DNA from: CBDCKN01 sp965219035 | GTDB lineage: Bacteria > Gemmatimonadota > Gemmatimonadetes > Longimicrobiales > Gaopeijiaceae | Reading direction: 5' to 3' | Assembly: GCA_965219035.1 (NCBI GenBank) | Contig: CBDCMR010000001.1 | Span: 372,001-436,000 of the forward strand | DNA: 64,000 bases | In this document: in pieces, positions 53,685 through 62,812 of the stretch | Layout of the letters: every line of letters begins with the position of its first letter | How positions within the stretch are numbered: position 1 is the stretch's first letter | Made by a program: the position numbers and the translations under genes | The notes under the pieces: model-generated | Database searches by the model: none | Seen by the model: only the letters and a program-made list of their open reading frames with translations | Told to the model about the DNA's origin: nothing

Positions 53685-55001
53685 GGTAAAGAGACATGGT
53701 ACACACTTAAGTAAAGGGACATGGGTTACAGTCGGCACCTCTGAAAGGAGGAGGCCGATGCCGTTCGAGGAGACTCATGTCATGGAAGAGAGAACGCGGT
53801 TTATCGAAGAAGCCCATCGCAGTCTTCGGAGCTTTGCTGCGGTGTGCGATCGATACGGGATTAGTCGCAAGACGGGCTACAAGTGGATGGATCGATGGCG
53901 GCGAGCCGGGCCAGCAGGTCTGGAGAATCGAGCGAGTCGACCCGGGCATTGCCCATGGGCTACGCCTAGTGAGGTGGTCGAGACGATCCTCGAGGTTAGA
54001 CGCAAGTATGACGACTTCGGGCCGAAGAAGATCCGGTGGTACCTGCAGACGCATCGGCCGGAGCTAGCACTGCCCTCACGACAGACGATGCACAACATCC
54101 TGGTGCGTCACGACCTGGTGCCGAGGCGTCGGCGAAGGGTGCGCCGCTGGCACCCGGGTCGACCCGATACCAACGCATCTGAACCGAACGGGACGTGGAC
54201 GGCCGACTTCAAGGGCGAGTTCCCGATGGGTGACGGTGAGCTGTGCTACCCGCTTACTGTGCAGGACATGCATTCGAGGTTCGTACTGGAGTGTTGGGGT
54301 CGTCCGGACGTGACAATCGACGGCGTGATCCCAGTGTTCACGCGGCTATTTCGCCAACACGGTCTACCCGAACGGATCCGTACGGACAACGGCACTCCCT
54401 TCGCTTCGAACGCACTAGGCCGTCTCTCTCGGCTGTCCGTGTGGTTCATTCAGGTGGGCATTCTGCCTGAGCTCATCGAGCCTGGCTGCCCTCAGCAGAA
54501 CGGCAAGCACGAGAACATGCACCTGGTGCTAAAGAGGCGTACCACCCGACCTCCGAGCTCCAACATGCGGACCCAGCAGCAAGCGTTTCGAAGATTCAGG
54601 AAGCTCTACAACGAAGTCCGGCCTCACGAGGCGTTGGACGGTGCCGTGCCCTCCAATCTCTACCGACCCTCACCTCGACCCTTCCCGAAGCAACTCGACC
54701 CGGTCACGTATCCGGGCCACTTCGAGACCCGGCTCGTCAGCACGAACGGTGGCATCCGCTGGTACGGGGACCGTGTGCCCGTCGGCCGATTCTTCGCTGG
54801 GCATGAAGTCGGACTGGAAGAGATTGACCACGGTCTCTTTGAGGTCTACTTCGGACCCATCTGGCTAGGACGCTTTGTTGAACCCAAACGCCTCATCTTC
54901 GACTCCCTCGGACGAGGGAAGAGACGAACTGGAGGCACTTGCAAAGGACGGAGAACTGTTACTCAGGTCTCTTGACTTAACTGTTACCCAGGTCCTTTAC
55001 C
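53685..55001 (+). mobile_element. IS481-family insertion sequence, copy 2
   Basis: 1,317 bp, the twin of 2425-3741, with the same ends (GGTAAAG...CTTTACC), the same upstream GGTCC and the same downstream GCTCA. I noticed a single coding difference. It splits the IS6-type transposase gene. Confidence 0.88.
53758..54975 (+). CDS. IS481-family transposase (copy 2)
   Basis: 405 residues, same as copy 1 except Phe for Leu in VGRFFAG. Own ATG 53758 follows AAAGGAGGAGG, but the frame is also open upstream to 53299, so an IS6-IS481 fusion protein could be made from the IS6 start. Helix-turn-helix and DDE residues (TADFKGEF, RTDNGTPF, KHENMH) are intact. Near-identity of the two copies implies recent movement. 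Confidence 0.9.
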   Translation: MPFEETHVMEERTRFIEEAHRSLRSFAAVCDRYGISRKTGYKWMDRWRRAGPAGLENRASRPGHCPWATPSEVVETILEVRRKYDDFGPKKIRWYLQTHRPELALPSRQTMHNILVRHDLVPRRRRRVRRWHPGRPDTNASEPNGTWTADFKGEFPMGDGELCYPLTVQDMHSRFVLECWGRPDVTIDGVIPVFTRLFRQHGLPERIRTDNGTPFASNALGRLSRLSVWFIQVGILPELIEPGCPQQNGKHENMHLVLKRRTTRPPSSNMRTQQQAFRRFRKLYNEVRPHEALDGAVPSNLYRPSPRPFPKQLDPVTYPGHFETRLVSTNGGIRWYGDRVPVGRFFAGHEVGLEEIDHGLFEVYFGPIWLGRFVEPKRLIFDSLGRGKRRTGGTCKGRRTVTQVS

Positions 55002-55411
55002 GCTCAAGACGAATCCGTCGCATCGGCAGCCCCGGGTTATCTATACGGACCAAGCACGCCTCTATGGCGCGGCGATTTCAGGAGTGAAGCAGGAAGGAAT
55101 CCTGCGACACCGTTGCCGTCACCGGCCGATCCAATACTTGAACAACATCCTGGAGCAGGATCATCGAGCGATCAAACGACGCGTGAAGGCCAAGCAGGGC
55201 TTTCGTGAATTTCACGCGGCACGGCGAACGATCCAAGGATTATGAGGCAATTCACATGATCCGGAAGGGTCAGGCGAGGTGGGTGAGCGGTTCGGATGTT
55301 CGGCAACAGATTCAGTTCATCAACAAGCTGTTCGAAGTGGCCGCATAAGACGGAGCCTGGTCGACCCAACCAGTCGCTCTCTTGCTGATTTTTGAAAGTT
55401 GCAACACATCC

Positions 55412-55589
55412 GAATGGACCGGTGCTGACCCCAAACAACTGGTCCTTGATCCGGGTTCGAGATGCCTGCCAGTCATACCCGCCACTTGATGCCGTTTCCC
55501 CGCCCTTTAAGCACGGCAGCATCAGGTATGGTAGGACGGCAAGTGCAGCAGATCGCGCAGTCTGGTTGAACCGGCGAATGATTCAGTAA
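55412..55589 (+). pseudogene. Possible 3' remnant of a gene cut by IS6 element B
   Basis: Directly after the IS6 right end an open frame reads NGPVLTPNNWSLIRVRDACQ, then PPFKHGSIRYGRT and ends RRMIQ at 55589. There is no start codon outside the IS. It may be the tail of a gene interrupted by the IS, but I do not recognise it. Confidence 0.25.
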
Positions 55590-56464
55590 CCCGTTGCTAC
55601 GCTGGCGGTTATCCGGTCACCGATACGCTGTGGATCACTTCGGATATACAAAACGAACGGGCCGCTGCAGCAGGGGTTGGCCGCGCCCGATACGAGGCGT
55701 CGCCGGGTGAGCGCCGACCGAAGGTAGCCGTTCGGTCGTGGTGTGATGACGCGGACCGGGAGGAGGTTGAAAGTGGCTGCCATCAAAGGAGTCCGGTCGC
55801 CCGTGCGCACCGAGCCTCACCCGTCGGCAGGGTGATTCCATACCTCGACCGAACGGTTACGACCGAAGCGATCCCACTTTGGCCGACTCATGGACGACCG
55901 GTCGGCCTATCTGGCCAGCGAGCGTCGAAACGGGGAGGCCGCTGGTCCGGTCCGTTGAAACGCCGCGCCCATTAGCCGTCAGCAGCTCGGGGCGTCGGAG
56001 AGGAGAGCGTGCCGGGTGCTCGGGCAGCCACGCACGACCCAGCTACCGGCCAGCCACCTTTTCGGCGTTGACTTCTACTGCATCGTATCCGCGCCCGCCT
56101 GGCAGGCCGCTTGATTCCTGAGAGCCCATGGCCCCACTGCACCCGACTGCCCCCACGATCCGGTCGCCGACCATCAGAGCTCGGCATGGCGAACAATCAA
56201 CTTCTCGAACGTCATATCAAGCTTATTGCGATCACGCAGTACCCTGAACCCTTTTTGCAGGTCGGGGCTGCGCATCAGTCTGGAAAGCGCGGCTATTGGG
56301 ACTGTGCCGTTCGATCATCTGCCGCGTGCGCTACGCTGCGCCTCCAACAGGATGTCGGGATTCTCGTGGACCAGTCACCCATGGCAACGTTCACTTCCAA
56401 TTCCTGGTGAGTCCGCGTTCGGGCAGGTCGGTCGTGACCGCCAGCCTGCAGCCGTCGTCGGTTA
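55590..56464. other. Gene-poor stretch
   Basis: About 870 bp with only short conflicting frames. Composition is mixed. I see no RNA gene, repeat or recognisable fragment. Confidence 0.4.
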
Positions 56465-56854
56465 TCAACTCCGGCGCGCCAACCACCACCAGGCGATCCA
56501 CACCGGCAGGCTGATCACGGCCGCATAGATCGCGATCGCCAGCGGCCCGAGCAGCCCCGCCAACAGCGACGCCGCCACCGTGACAGCACCGAGCCCGATG
56601 CCCGCCCACCAGGCGCCGCGGCGGTAGCCCAGATGCCAGAGCCGCCGGCAACCCAGCGCCAGCGGCAGGCCGCAGGGCGCGACGAACACCAGCCCTCCCC
56701 CCGACATCAGCATCGCCATTACCCACATGCCGGGCGGCACCGATCCCGTCCCCGGTCCGAAGCGCACCGCCGCAGTCGCCATGACACCGGCCGGCAGCCA
56801 CAGCAGCGCGAGCAGCCAGAAACCGCGGCGCCGGATGAATCCCCTCGTCTCCAT
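56465..56854 (-). CDS. Small polytopic membrane protein
   Basis: 129 residues from ATG 56854 (METRGFIRRRGFWLLALLWL), with four predicted membrane helices: FWLLALLWLPAGVMATAAV, MWVMAMLMSGGGLVFVAP, AGIGLGAVTVAASLLAGLL and AIAIYAAVISLPVWIAWWWL. The positive N-terminus suggests an inside start. The frame is open further to 56971 but that extension is low-quality sequence. Family not recognised; it stands alone. Confidence 0.5.
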   Translation of the reverse strand: METRGFIRRRGFWLLALLWLPAGVMATAAVRFGPGTGSVPPGMWVMAMLMSGGGLVFVAPCGLPLALGCRRLWHLGYRRGAWWAGIGLGAVTVAASLLAGLLGPLAIAIYAAVISLPVWIAWWWLARRS

Positions 56855-57064
56855 GCCCCGACTATCGCAACCGCTTCCCCGTGGAGCAAGAGCAAAGCGT
56901 GCGCCGGGCGAACGCCCGGGACGCCAAAGGACCAAGGTGTAAGGACCAAGGTGTATTGATACGGTCATCACCTGACAGTTAAGGCCGCCGGCGCGCGACC
57001 GTTAAGAGTCGGGCGCGGCGGCGGTGGCCACGCCGCTCCCGGAAGGGTTTAGGAATCGTTTTTT

Positions 57065-57280
57065 CACAACATCCGAACCTTTCGGGAGAACGACATGACG
57101 ACCCCTGAACTGACGGATTTGGGGGATGCCAGGGTTCTGAACGAGCTGAGCGGTTCGATACCGCTCACAGATACTCTCCGGGCGACGGTCTCACTTGAGT
57201 GGCGACGGGACTCACGCCCGCCGGAGGGCCTCTCGAACGGTGACTTCAATCTTCGCACTGGCCTCAGCGTAGACCTCTGA
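57065..57280 (+). pseudogene. 3' fragment of a DUF481-like outer-membrane protein gene
   Basis: The frame ending at 57280 reads DLGDARVLNELSGSIPLTDT, LRATVSLEWRRDSRPPEG and NGDFNLRTGLSVDL, the last strands of DUF481/YdiY-type barrels. Coding resemblance extends a little upstream of ATG 57095 (IRTFREND). The gene body is missing. Confidence 0.45.
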
Positions 57281-57319
57281 TCAAACCACGATGAACTCGG
57301 AGGGCGCATCACACCCCAC

Positions 57320-57530
57320 ACCCCTTGGGAACCGAATACGGCTCGCCTTCAGCCGACCGGGCAAGCCGACCGACAACTCCCATATCGAGGCGTTCAACTC
57401 GCTGCTTCGGCGTGAGTGCCTATCGGCAACACTGGTTCATCGATCTCGAGGACGCCCAGCGGGTCCTCGATCACTGGCGGACCGACTACAACAACTTCCG
57501 CCCGCACGGAAGCTTAGCGTGTTCCTCCTG
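57320..57530 (+). pseudogene. 3' fragment of an IS3-family OrfB
   Basis: Two frames join as FSRPGKPTDNSHIEAFNSLL, RREC and then QHWFIDLEDAQRVLDHWRTD, YNNFRPHGSLA, the standard end of an IS3/IS407-type transposase. A shift lies near 57420 and the last codons are replaced by unrelated sequence. Confidence 0.65.
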
Positions 57531-57535
57531 ATCTC

Positions 57536-57650
57536 GTAGAACTGCTGCCGGCTGTTGTAGCCCACGATCTTGCACGCCTTGCTCACCTTGCCGAACTCCT
57601 GGGCCAGCTGTAGCAGACTCAGCTTGCGGCGTGCTATCGTTCCCCTCTGG
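57536..57650 (-). pseudogene. 5' fragment of another IS481-family transposase
   Basis: The minus strand reads TIARRKLSLLQLAQEFGKVS, KACKIVGYNSRQQFYEIRR, the N-terminal helix-turn-helix of a different IS481 group. It is cut where it meets the IS3 fragment and is unrelated to the two full copies. Confidence 0.6.
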
Positions 57651-57712
57651 ACGGTGGCTATCTTTTCTCCCGTGTTCGCGGCGAATCTGAAGCGACGCTA
57701 GGAGGTCGGCTC

Positions 57713-58975
57713 GTGATCGAAGTTACTGGACGTAGGTTGGCTTTGGGCACTGGCCAGGGAGTTCAATCGTGTCCGTTGCGCGCGGTGGGACTGATGGTCA
57801 CGGTGTTGCCGACGTTGGTGGCGTGCGCAACTCAAACCCAGCATGGCCCTCCCAGGCCCTCGGCGCCCGTGCCTGTGAGTCCGACGGTGCAGGTTCCCCT
57901 CACGGCCGATTCCCACCTCCATATCCTGGACTTTCTACAGAACGGCGAATACCTCGTCGATGGGAGGCTAGTCTACAGTTCTCCGGCCAACACTCTGCCC
58001 GCTGGCGAACGGGGCCGGCGTATCGAGGCGGTGCTGTGGGCCATGGACCAGGCCAACGTGAGCCACGCGGTCATCACGGGTATGCCCTTTCTCAAGAAAT
58101 GGGCGGTGGGTGACCCCTCCCGGCCAACGTATTACCTGGATAGCAGTTCCCGCGTCGTGCGAGCGCGAGACACTGATTATGTCCTAGCACTAGCGATCGA
58201 AGACTACCGCCGAGTACACGGGGCGGCGGCTCAGCTCGAACGGCTGTTCCCGTTTGTCTCCGGATTCGACGGGACGGACCTCGGTGCGGTGGACATGATC
58301 GTAAAGCGCATTAAGGAATTCCCCGGTGTGTTCAAGGGAATCGGCGAGGTGATGTCTCGCCACGATGACTTGACCAACCTGACGACCGGTGAGCGTCCTC
58401 ACGCGGATCACCCGGCACTGTTCCGCATCTTCGACTTCGCTGGCCGAGTCGGTCTACCCGTGAGCATTCACCACAACGTTGCCCCCATCTCCCCGCAAGG
58501 AGAGGCGAGGGACACCGACTATCTTCCGGAGCTGCTGCATGCGTTCAACGAGTTCTCCAACACGACCTTCATCTGGTGCCATGCCGGCATCAGCCGTCGC
58601 ATAGTCGTCGATTCTCTTCCAGTAGTTCTGGCGTCGGTACTCGCGACTCACAGAAACCACGTCTACATTGACCTATCCTGGGTGGTCTACGAGGACTACG
58701 TGCTAGAGGACCTGAGTGCGTGGACGGGATTGATCGAGCAATACCCCGACAACTTCGTGATTGGATCAGATGCGGTTGGGCGCTACGAAGGGTACGAGGA
58801 TACTGTCCGCCGGTACGATCGGCTCCTATCGAGATTGACCACTGGCGCTGCAGAGAAAGTGGCCCGGGACAACCTCCTGCGAATCATGCCAGAGGACGGG
58901 ACCACCCTGGATCCCGGTTACGTCTATCCAGAAGAGGCTTATACACGGAGAGGAGGTCCCGACCGGTCCCGGTAA
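57713..58975 (+). CDS. Amidohydrolase-family lipoprotein
   Basis: 420 residues. The N-terminus has a hydrophobic segment ending in a lipobox-like TLVAC (about residue 39), so the product may be a lipid-anchored exported enzyme; an internal GTG or ATG near 57793 could be the true start. The TIM-barrel amidohydrolase_2 motifs follow: TADSHLHILDF (HxH), PVSIHHNVAP, FIWCHAGISRR and VIGSDAVGRYEG (Asp). The metal ligands look complete. It hydrolyses or decarboxylates an unknown organic substrate. A small unidentified gene follows 42 bp downstream. Confidence 0.75.
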   Translation: MIEVTGRRLALGTGQGVQSCPLRAVGLMVTVLPTLVACATQTQHGPPRPSAPVPVSPTVQVPLTADSHLHILDFLQNGEYLVDGRLVYSSPANTLPAGERGRRIEAVLWAMDQANVSHAVITGMPFLKKWAVGDPSRPTYYLDSSSRVVRARDTDYVLALAIEDYRRVHGAAAQLERLFPFVSGFDGTDLGAVDMIVKRIKEFPGVFKGIGEVMSRHDDLTNLTTGERPHADHPALFRIFDFAGRVGLPVSIHHNVAPISPQGEARDTDYLPELLHAFNEFSNTTFIWCHAGISRRIVVDSLPVVLASVLATHRNHVYIDLSWVVYEDYVLEDLSAWTGLIEQYPDNFVIGSDAVGRYEGYEDTVRRYDRLLSRLTTGAAEKVARDNLLRIMPEDGTTLDPGYVYPEEAYTRRGGPDRSR

Positions 58976-59017
58976 ACACGTGTCGGACATGACGCCTTCC
59001 AAGCCGCTGCGGGACTT

Positions 59018-59368
59018 GTGCTGCGTTACTACCGGTCGGTGGACGCGACGATCACGAGATCGGACACGGTCCGTCGTGTTGTGGCGCGTACTCGTGCCTT
59101 GGACGAGGATCTCTTGAAGGGCTCGTCAACGGTTCCATACACCGCCGTCGTTGAGGAGCTCCTGGATCCGCGGTCCAATCGCACTCACGGACAAGTCATC
59201 ACTGCTCAGAGAGCAGAAGAACTCGAGCTGAACATTGAGCATTTTTCTCCCGACCATCCTACGTGGGCGATGTACTGGAAACTCTACTGCCTTCAGCGGT
59301 GCGAAGTGCGGGACGACAAGAAGCTCTTCGAGTCTAATTTCGTATCGCTGACCATCGACGGCACCTGA
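59018..59368 (+). CDS. Unidentified small protein
   Basis: 116 residues from GTG 59018; the frame is the same as that of the amidohydrolase and is open from just after its TAA, so the annotated start is uncertain. Segments such as LLKGSSTVPYTAVVEELLDP and ITAQRAEELELNIEHF look like real coding DNA, with a YWKLYCLQRCEV helix near the end. I do not recognise it; it could be a truncated member of a longer family. Confidence 0.4.
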   Translation: MLRYYRSVDATITRSDTVRRVVARTRALDEDLLKGSSTVPYTAVVEELLDPRSNRTHGQVITAQRAEELELNIEHFSPDHPTWAMYWKLYCLQRCEVRDDKKLFESNFVSLTIDGT

Positions 59369-59673
59369 GCCACAACACCGAAGGAACAGACAGGAAATCG
59401 GGCAAGGGCAGACACGCACCATGTGCCACGGCAAGGGCGGGAATTGGCGCAACAACACTGACCGTGTTTCCCAGCGTGCACGACACGCAGACCGAAGCCT
59501 AGAAGGTCGCGTGAGCTAGGATCAAAGGCATCATAGGGGCATGGCGACCGCTACCGGTACCGATCAGCAGCTAAGCAGCCCGAAGACGAAGAGGCGTTCT
59601 CCTCCGGGAACGGGTGCGCGTTCATCATTGTTCGCGCAAGGAAGCAACCCACCTATCCAAGAGGAGAACGCCG

Positions 59674-60729
59674 ATGGAGAGATATATCGGACTCGACGCA
59701 CACGCGTCGAGCTGCACGCTGGGGATCGTAGGACCCAGCGGAAAACGTTTGGGCTCGCAGGTGGTGGAAACGAACGCGCGGGCGCTGATCGAGGTGCTGC
59801 GAGGGATTCCGAGGAACCGGCACTTGTGCCTGGAAGAAGGGACGCTGTCGGGGTGGCTGTACGAGGTGCTGGAGCCGCACGTGGAGGAGCTAACGGTGGC
59901 GGGGGTCGGCAAGAGCCGGGGCCCGAAGACCGACAAGCTGGACGCGTTTGCCCTGGCGGAGAAGCTTCGGATCAGATCACTGGAGACGAGGGTCTACAAG
60001 AACCGGGGCCAGTTCAGGCGGCTGGGGGAACGGGCGAAGAGCTACGACTTCCTGGTCGGCGACACGGTGCGGGTGAAGAACCGGCTCAAGAGCGTGCTGC
60101 GCTCGAGAGGAGTGGCCTACGGCGCGGGGCGCTCGGTCTACTTGAAGCGCGACCGGGAGGAGTGGTTGGCCAAGCTGCCGGAAGCGAGCAGGGCGACGGC
60201 CGGGTTGCTGTACGAGGAGCACGACGCACTCGTGGCATTGAGGGCGAAGGCCGAGAAGGCGTTGCTGGCGGAAGCACGCAAGCATCGAGAGTGGCATGTG
60301 CTGAAGACGTGCCCGGGTCTGGGTCCGATCCGGACGGCGGAGCTCCTGCCGGTGGTGGTGACGCCGTACCGGTTCCAGAGCCGGAGCAGATTCTGGGCGT
60401 ACTGCGGACTGGGCGTGGTGATGCGGAGCTCGTCGGACTGGGTGCGGGGTCCGGGTGGGCGGTGGGTAAGGGAAGCGGTACAGCAGACGCGGGGGCTGAA
60501 CCGGAACTTCAACCACACGCTGAAGCGTGTGTTCAAGGGCGCGGCGACGACGGTGATCGGTCGGGCCGAAAACGAACCCTTGTACCGCCACTACGAGCGA
60601 CTCCTGGAGGGGGGCACGAAGCCGAATCTGGCGAAGCTGACGATCGCGCGTCAGCTCGCCTCGATCGTGCTAGCGGTGTGGCGCACGGGCGAAGCGTACG
60701 ACCCCAAGAGACTGGAAGCGACGGAGTAA
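59674..60729 (+). CDS. IS110-family transposase
   Basis: 351 residues from ATG 59674, preceded by AAGAGGAG. The N-terminal RuvC-like DEDD domain shows MERYIGLDAHASSCTL (Asp), LCLEEGTLSGWLYE (Glu) and GPKTDKLDAFALAE (two Asp). The C-terminal transposase_20 domain has TCPGLGPIRTAELLPVV, RFWAYCGLGVVM and the Ser-containing region used by this family with a bridge RNA. Element ends cannot be fixed, since IS110 elements have no inverted repeats; a bridge RNA, if present, would lie in the flanks. Intact frame. Confidence 0.88.
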   Translation: MERYIGLDAHASSCTLGIVGPSGKRLGSQVVETNARALIEVLRGIPRNRHLCLEEGTLSGWLYEVLEPHVEELTVAGVGKSRGPKTDKLDAFALAEKLRIRSLETRVYKNRGQFRRLGERAKSYDFLVGDTVRVKNRLKSVLRSRGVAYGAGRSVYLKRDREEWLAKLPEASRATAGLLYEEHDALVALRAKAEKALLAEARKHREWHVLKTCPGLGPIRTAELLPVVVTPYRFQSRSRFWAYCGLGVVMRSSSDWVRGPGGRWVREAVQQTRGLNRNFNHTLKRVFKGAATTVIGRAENEPLYRHYERLLEGGTKPNLAKLTIARQLASIVLAVWRTGEAYDPKRLEATE

Positions 60730-61127
60730 ACCGGGCCGGGATCGGCGAGCGTGGGGTCGAAAGCGGTCACAACATGGGGTCCGACGAAACGGAAGCGAAC
60801 CGGTTACAGGGGACAGCATCCATACACACCGTGGGCCGGGGCAGAGAGCCCAAGCCCCCACTCAAAGGCTATGCACCCCTGGAGAGCCGAACGAAGCGAT
60901 GGGCCACAGAGTCCCAGATAGAAGGATGGTTCCCGCTCCAGAGCGGAGAACGCGACGGCTGTGAACGTCTTCCGGACTGCGATGCGGACCCTGCGAGCGC
61001 ACCCCTCCCCACCCTGAGTCGTCGACCGGGCAATCCAAACCATGCGGACGCCGACGGTCAAAAAATGAGCCGACGGCGCGTGGGGAAGGTGCGTCTTGAC
61101 CGCCAGCCCCATAGAAGGGTGTGTAAA
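60730..61127. other. Region after IS110, no gene recognised
   Basis: About 400 bp. It may hold the IS110 3' end and the possible non-coding RNA of that element. It reaches the point where integrase coding sequence begins on the minus strand. Confidence 0.35.
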
Positions 61128-62133
61128 AGAGAGCCAGCCGCGGCCACGCTTGGATTCCAGCCCTGCGAGCGCTACGGCCTTCTCCCACCAGCGCTGCGTC
61201 CACGAACAGCTCACGCACCTCGAGCGATCCTGCGGCGAGGGCAGCACGGGCGCGTCCCCGATACCGGGATTCCTCTTTCGCCCCTCCTCCAGGGCGGCGA
61301 GCGCCTCGGCGGTCACCGGCGTCCGGTGCTCGTAGCCCGACTTGTCGTGCTCTGCGCGCCACCGCACCACTCCGCATTCAAGGTCGACATCCGACCATCG
61401 AAGCTGACGGATGGCGCCGATGCGGTGTCCTGTCTCGTGTGCGAGGACCAGAGCAACGTGAAAGCGCCAGTCCATCTCCAGAGACATGTGGAGCAGGACC
61501 CGGTATTCTTCCTCGGTAAGCATCACCCGTGTCGGGTTCTTCTCCGTGGGCGTCTTCAGGCCCTTGAGCGGGTTCGAGCCGAGGAGCAGTTCGCCCCGCT
61601 CGTCCCTCGACTTCACGGCCCAGTTGAGCACCGCGAGCAGGAACTTCAGGTCCCGTTCGATCATCCGGTCGGACACCGGTTTGCCGCTCGGGCCGACCCT
61701 GCCCGCCCGCGCGCCGCTCCCGGATGAAGCGGTCCCAGTCGCGCTGGGAGAGCGTTGCGGGCTTCCGGTCCCTGCCGAAGCACCCGAGGAACATCCTCAT
61801 CGCGGCCCTGTCGTGCAGCCGCGACCGCCCACGCTTGGTGGGCGTCACCTCTTCACCGTAGATGTCAAAAAGCGTCTTGAGGGTGAGCGGCTCGGGCTCG
61901 GCTTCCGCCTTGCCGTTGAGCTCCGGCCCGACGAAGCCTGCGGCGAACTCGTCCGCCTGCTTCTTCGCGCGAGCCCAGTCGGGGTGGCCCAACGATTTGC
62001 TGAGCCTGCGCCCGTTCTCGCGCCACTCGATCTGGAACAGGCCGGTCTTGGGATCGGGAAAGACCCGTACCCGGTTCCGGCCCCATTCGCCAGCGCCGTA
62101 GGAGCGCCGGATAGGTTTCGTGCGTGCCATCAT
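61128..62133 (-). pseudogene. Tyrosine recombinase 2, frameshifted and 3'-truncated
   Basis: From ATG 62133: KPIRRSYGAGEWGRNRVRVF, IEWRENGRRLSKSLGHPDWA and the core-binding part (LKTLFDIYGEEVTP). A one-base shift near 61700 (GGGCGGGCAGG) leads to SGKPVSDRMIERDLKFLLAV and the catalytic domain start HETGHRIGAIRQLRWSDVDL (first Arg). Similarity stops at GRGWLS (61128), before the HxxR and Tyr motifs. It overlaps the upstream helix-turn-helix gene by ATGA, so it was once the last gene of a small mobilisation operon. Confidence 0.65.
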
Positions 62134-62576
62134 TCGATTCCTCCCTCGATGATGGACTGCACGATCTGCGCGTTGGAAACTTCGCCTCGGCGATGCTTTT
62201 CCACCAGTAGCGGTGTGGCTGGCGCCTGGGTCTTCCGTGGCAGGTGCGAGCGGGCGATCCTGGGCGCGCCGGGCCTTCCGGCGTTGGGGATCCTGCCGTC
62301 GCGCACGAGGCGGCCGAGATGGTCAGCGGAGTAGCCGCTCTCCCTGGCTGCCTCCGTCAGCGAGAGGGTTGTCTCGTCCCTCTCCCGTAGCGTGGCCTCG
62401 AGCTCGGCCGCGCAGCTTTCGAGCGCCACGGCCGGAGTGTCGCCCCCGTACCGGCGGAGCGCCTTGGCCTGCGTCCGCCAGGTGACTGGCAGGGTCTCGA
62501 CGGACGCGCCGCGAGGTGTGCGCGCACGTTTGGGTCGATCTCGTCGGCCCGCCGCCCGCCCGGTCTCCGCGTTCAT
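62130..62576 (-). CDS. Excisionase-like helix-turn-helix protein
   Basis: 148 residues from ATG 62576, which overlaps the stop of the upstream gene. The central segment LSLTEAARESGYSADHLGRL, VRDGRIPNAGRPGAPRI is a MerR/excisionase-type winged helix, so the product probably directs the adjacent integrase. The N-terminal 60 residues are basic then helical (LESCAAELEATLRERDE). Its stop overlaps the integrase ATG. A Lys/Arg-rich tail (HLPRKTQAPATPLLVEKHRR) may bind DNA or the recombinase. Confidence 0.6.
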   Translation of the reverse strand: MNAETGRAAGRRDRPKRARTPRGASVETLPVTWRTQAKALRRYGGDTPAVALESCAAELEATLRERDETTLSLTEAARESGYSADHLGRLVRDGRIPNAGRPGAPRIARSHLPRKTQAPATPLLVEKHRRGEVSNAQIVQSIIEGGIE

Positions 62577-62812
62577 TCCCAGTCGCCCTCGGCGTCTCTG
62601 CGGAGCGCGTCGGTGAGGGCCGGGTCCCCCTCGCCGCGCCGAACGGAGCGCTCGGCGAGATCGACGCGGCGTTCCAGGTCGGAGAGCCCGGCGGCGCGTG
62701 CGATGGCGTAGAGGGAAACCCTGACCTCCCACAGCAGCACCGACAGCGACACCCCGGTGGCCCGCGGCCTTGGCCCGCCAGTCGGCGAACTCGGGTGGCG
62801 ATAAGTGGGCGA
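62573..62812 (-). pseudogene. Small mobilisation-like gene with a frameshift
   Basis: In one frame the minus strand reads HLSPPEFADWRAKAA and, after a shift near 62765, RATGVSLSVLLWEVRVSLYA, IARAAGLSDLERRVDLAERS and VRRGEGDPALTDALRRDAEG to 62573. The two parts join into an ~80-residue helical protein. The stop overlaps the next gene. It resembles small MobC-like accessory proteins, but the call is loose. Confidence 0.35.

Larger units (their letters stand above)
53299..55348 (+). pseudogene. IS6-type transposase gene split by IS481
   Basis: The 5' part (53299-53684) encodes MKKTIRPAIFKWRQTEPEPI, SLSFRDVKELFSERGLEADH and WRVDETYVRVKGRWCYLYRA up to LFRQAL. The gene resumes after IS481 at 55002 with KTNPSHRQPRVIYTDQARLY and NNILEQDHRAIKRRVKAKQG. 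An extra T in CAAGGATTATGAG (about 55241) then shifts the frame, and IRKGQARWVSGSDV ends the protein near 55348. The DDE residues are all present across the pieces. So the gene had one frameshift besides the IS481 insertion. The 5' part reads in frame through the IS481 left end into its transposase, giving one continuous 558-codon frame ending at 54975. Confidence 0.8.
53250..55411 (+). mobile_element. IS6-type element B, interrupted by IS481
   Basis: Ends are inverted: left GGGTTGTGTTGCAACTTT at 53250, right AAAGTTGCAACACATCC ending 55411. Without the IS481 insert the element is about 845 bp, normal for IS6. An extra copy of its last 61 bp lies at 49675-49735. Confidence 0.8.

Noticed and set aside
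59541..61727. 728-codon frame over the IS110 gene
   Set aside because: Out-of-frame shadow of the IS110 transposase and the integrase remnant.
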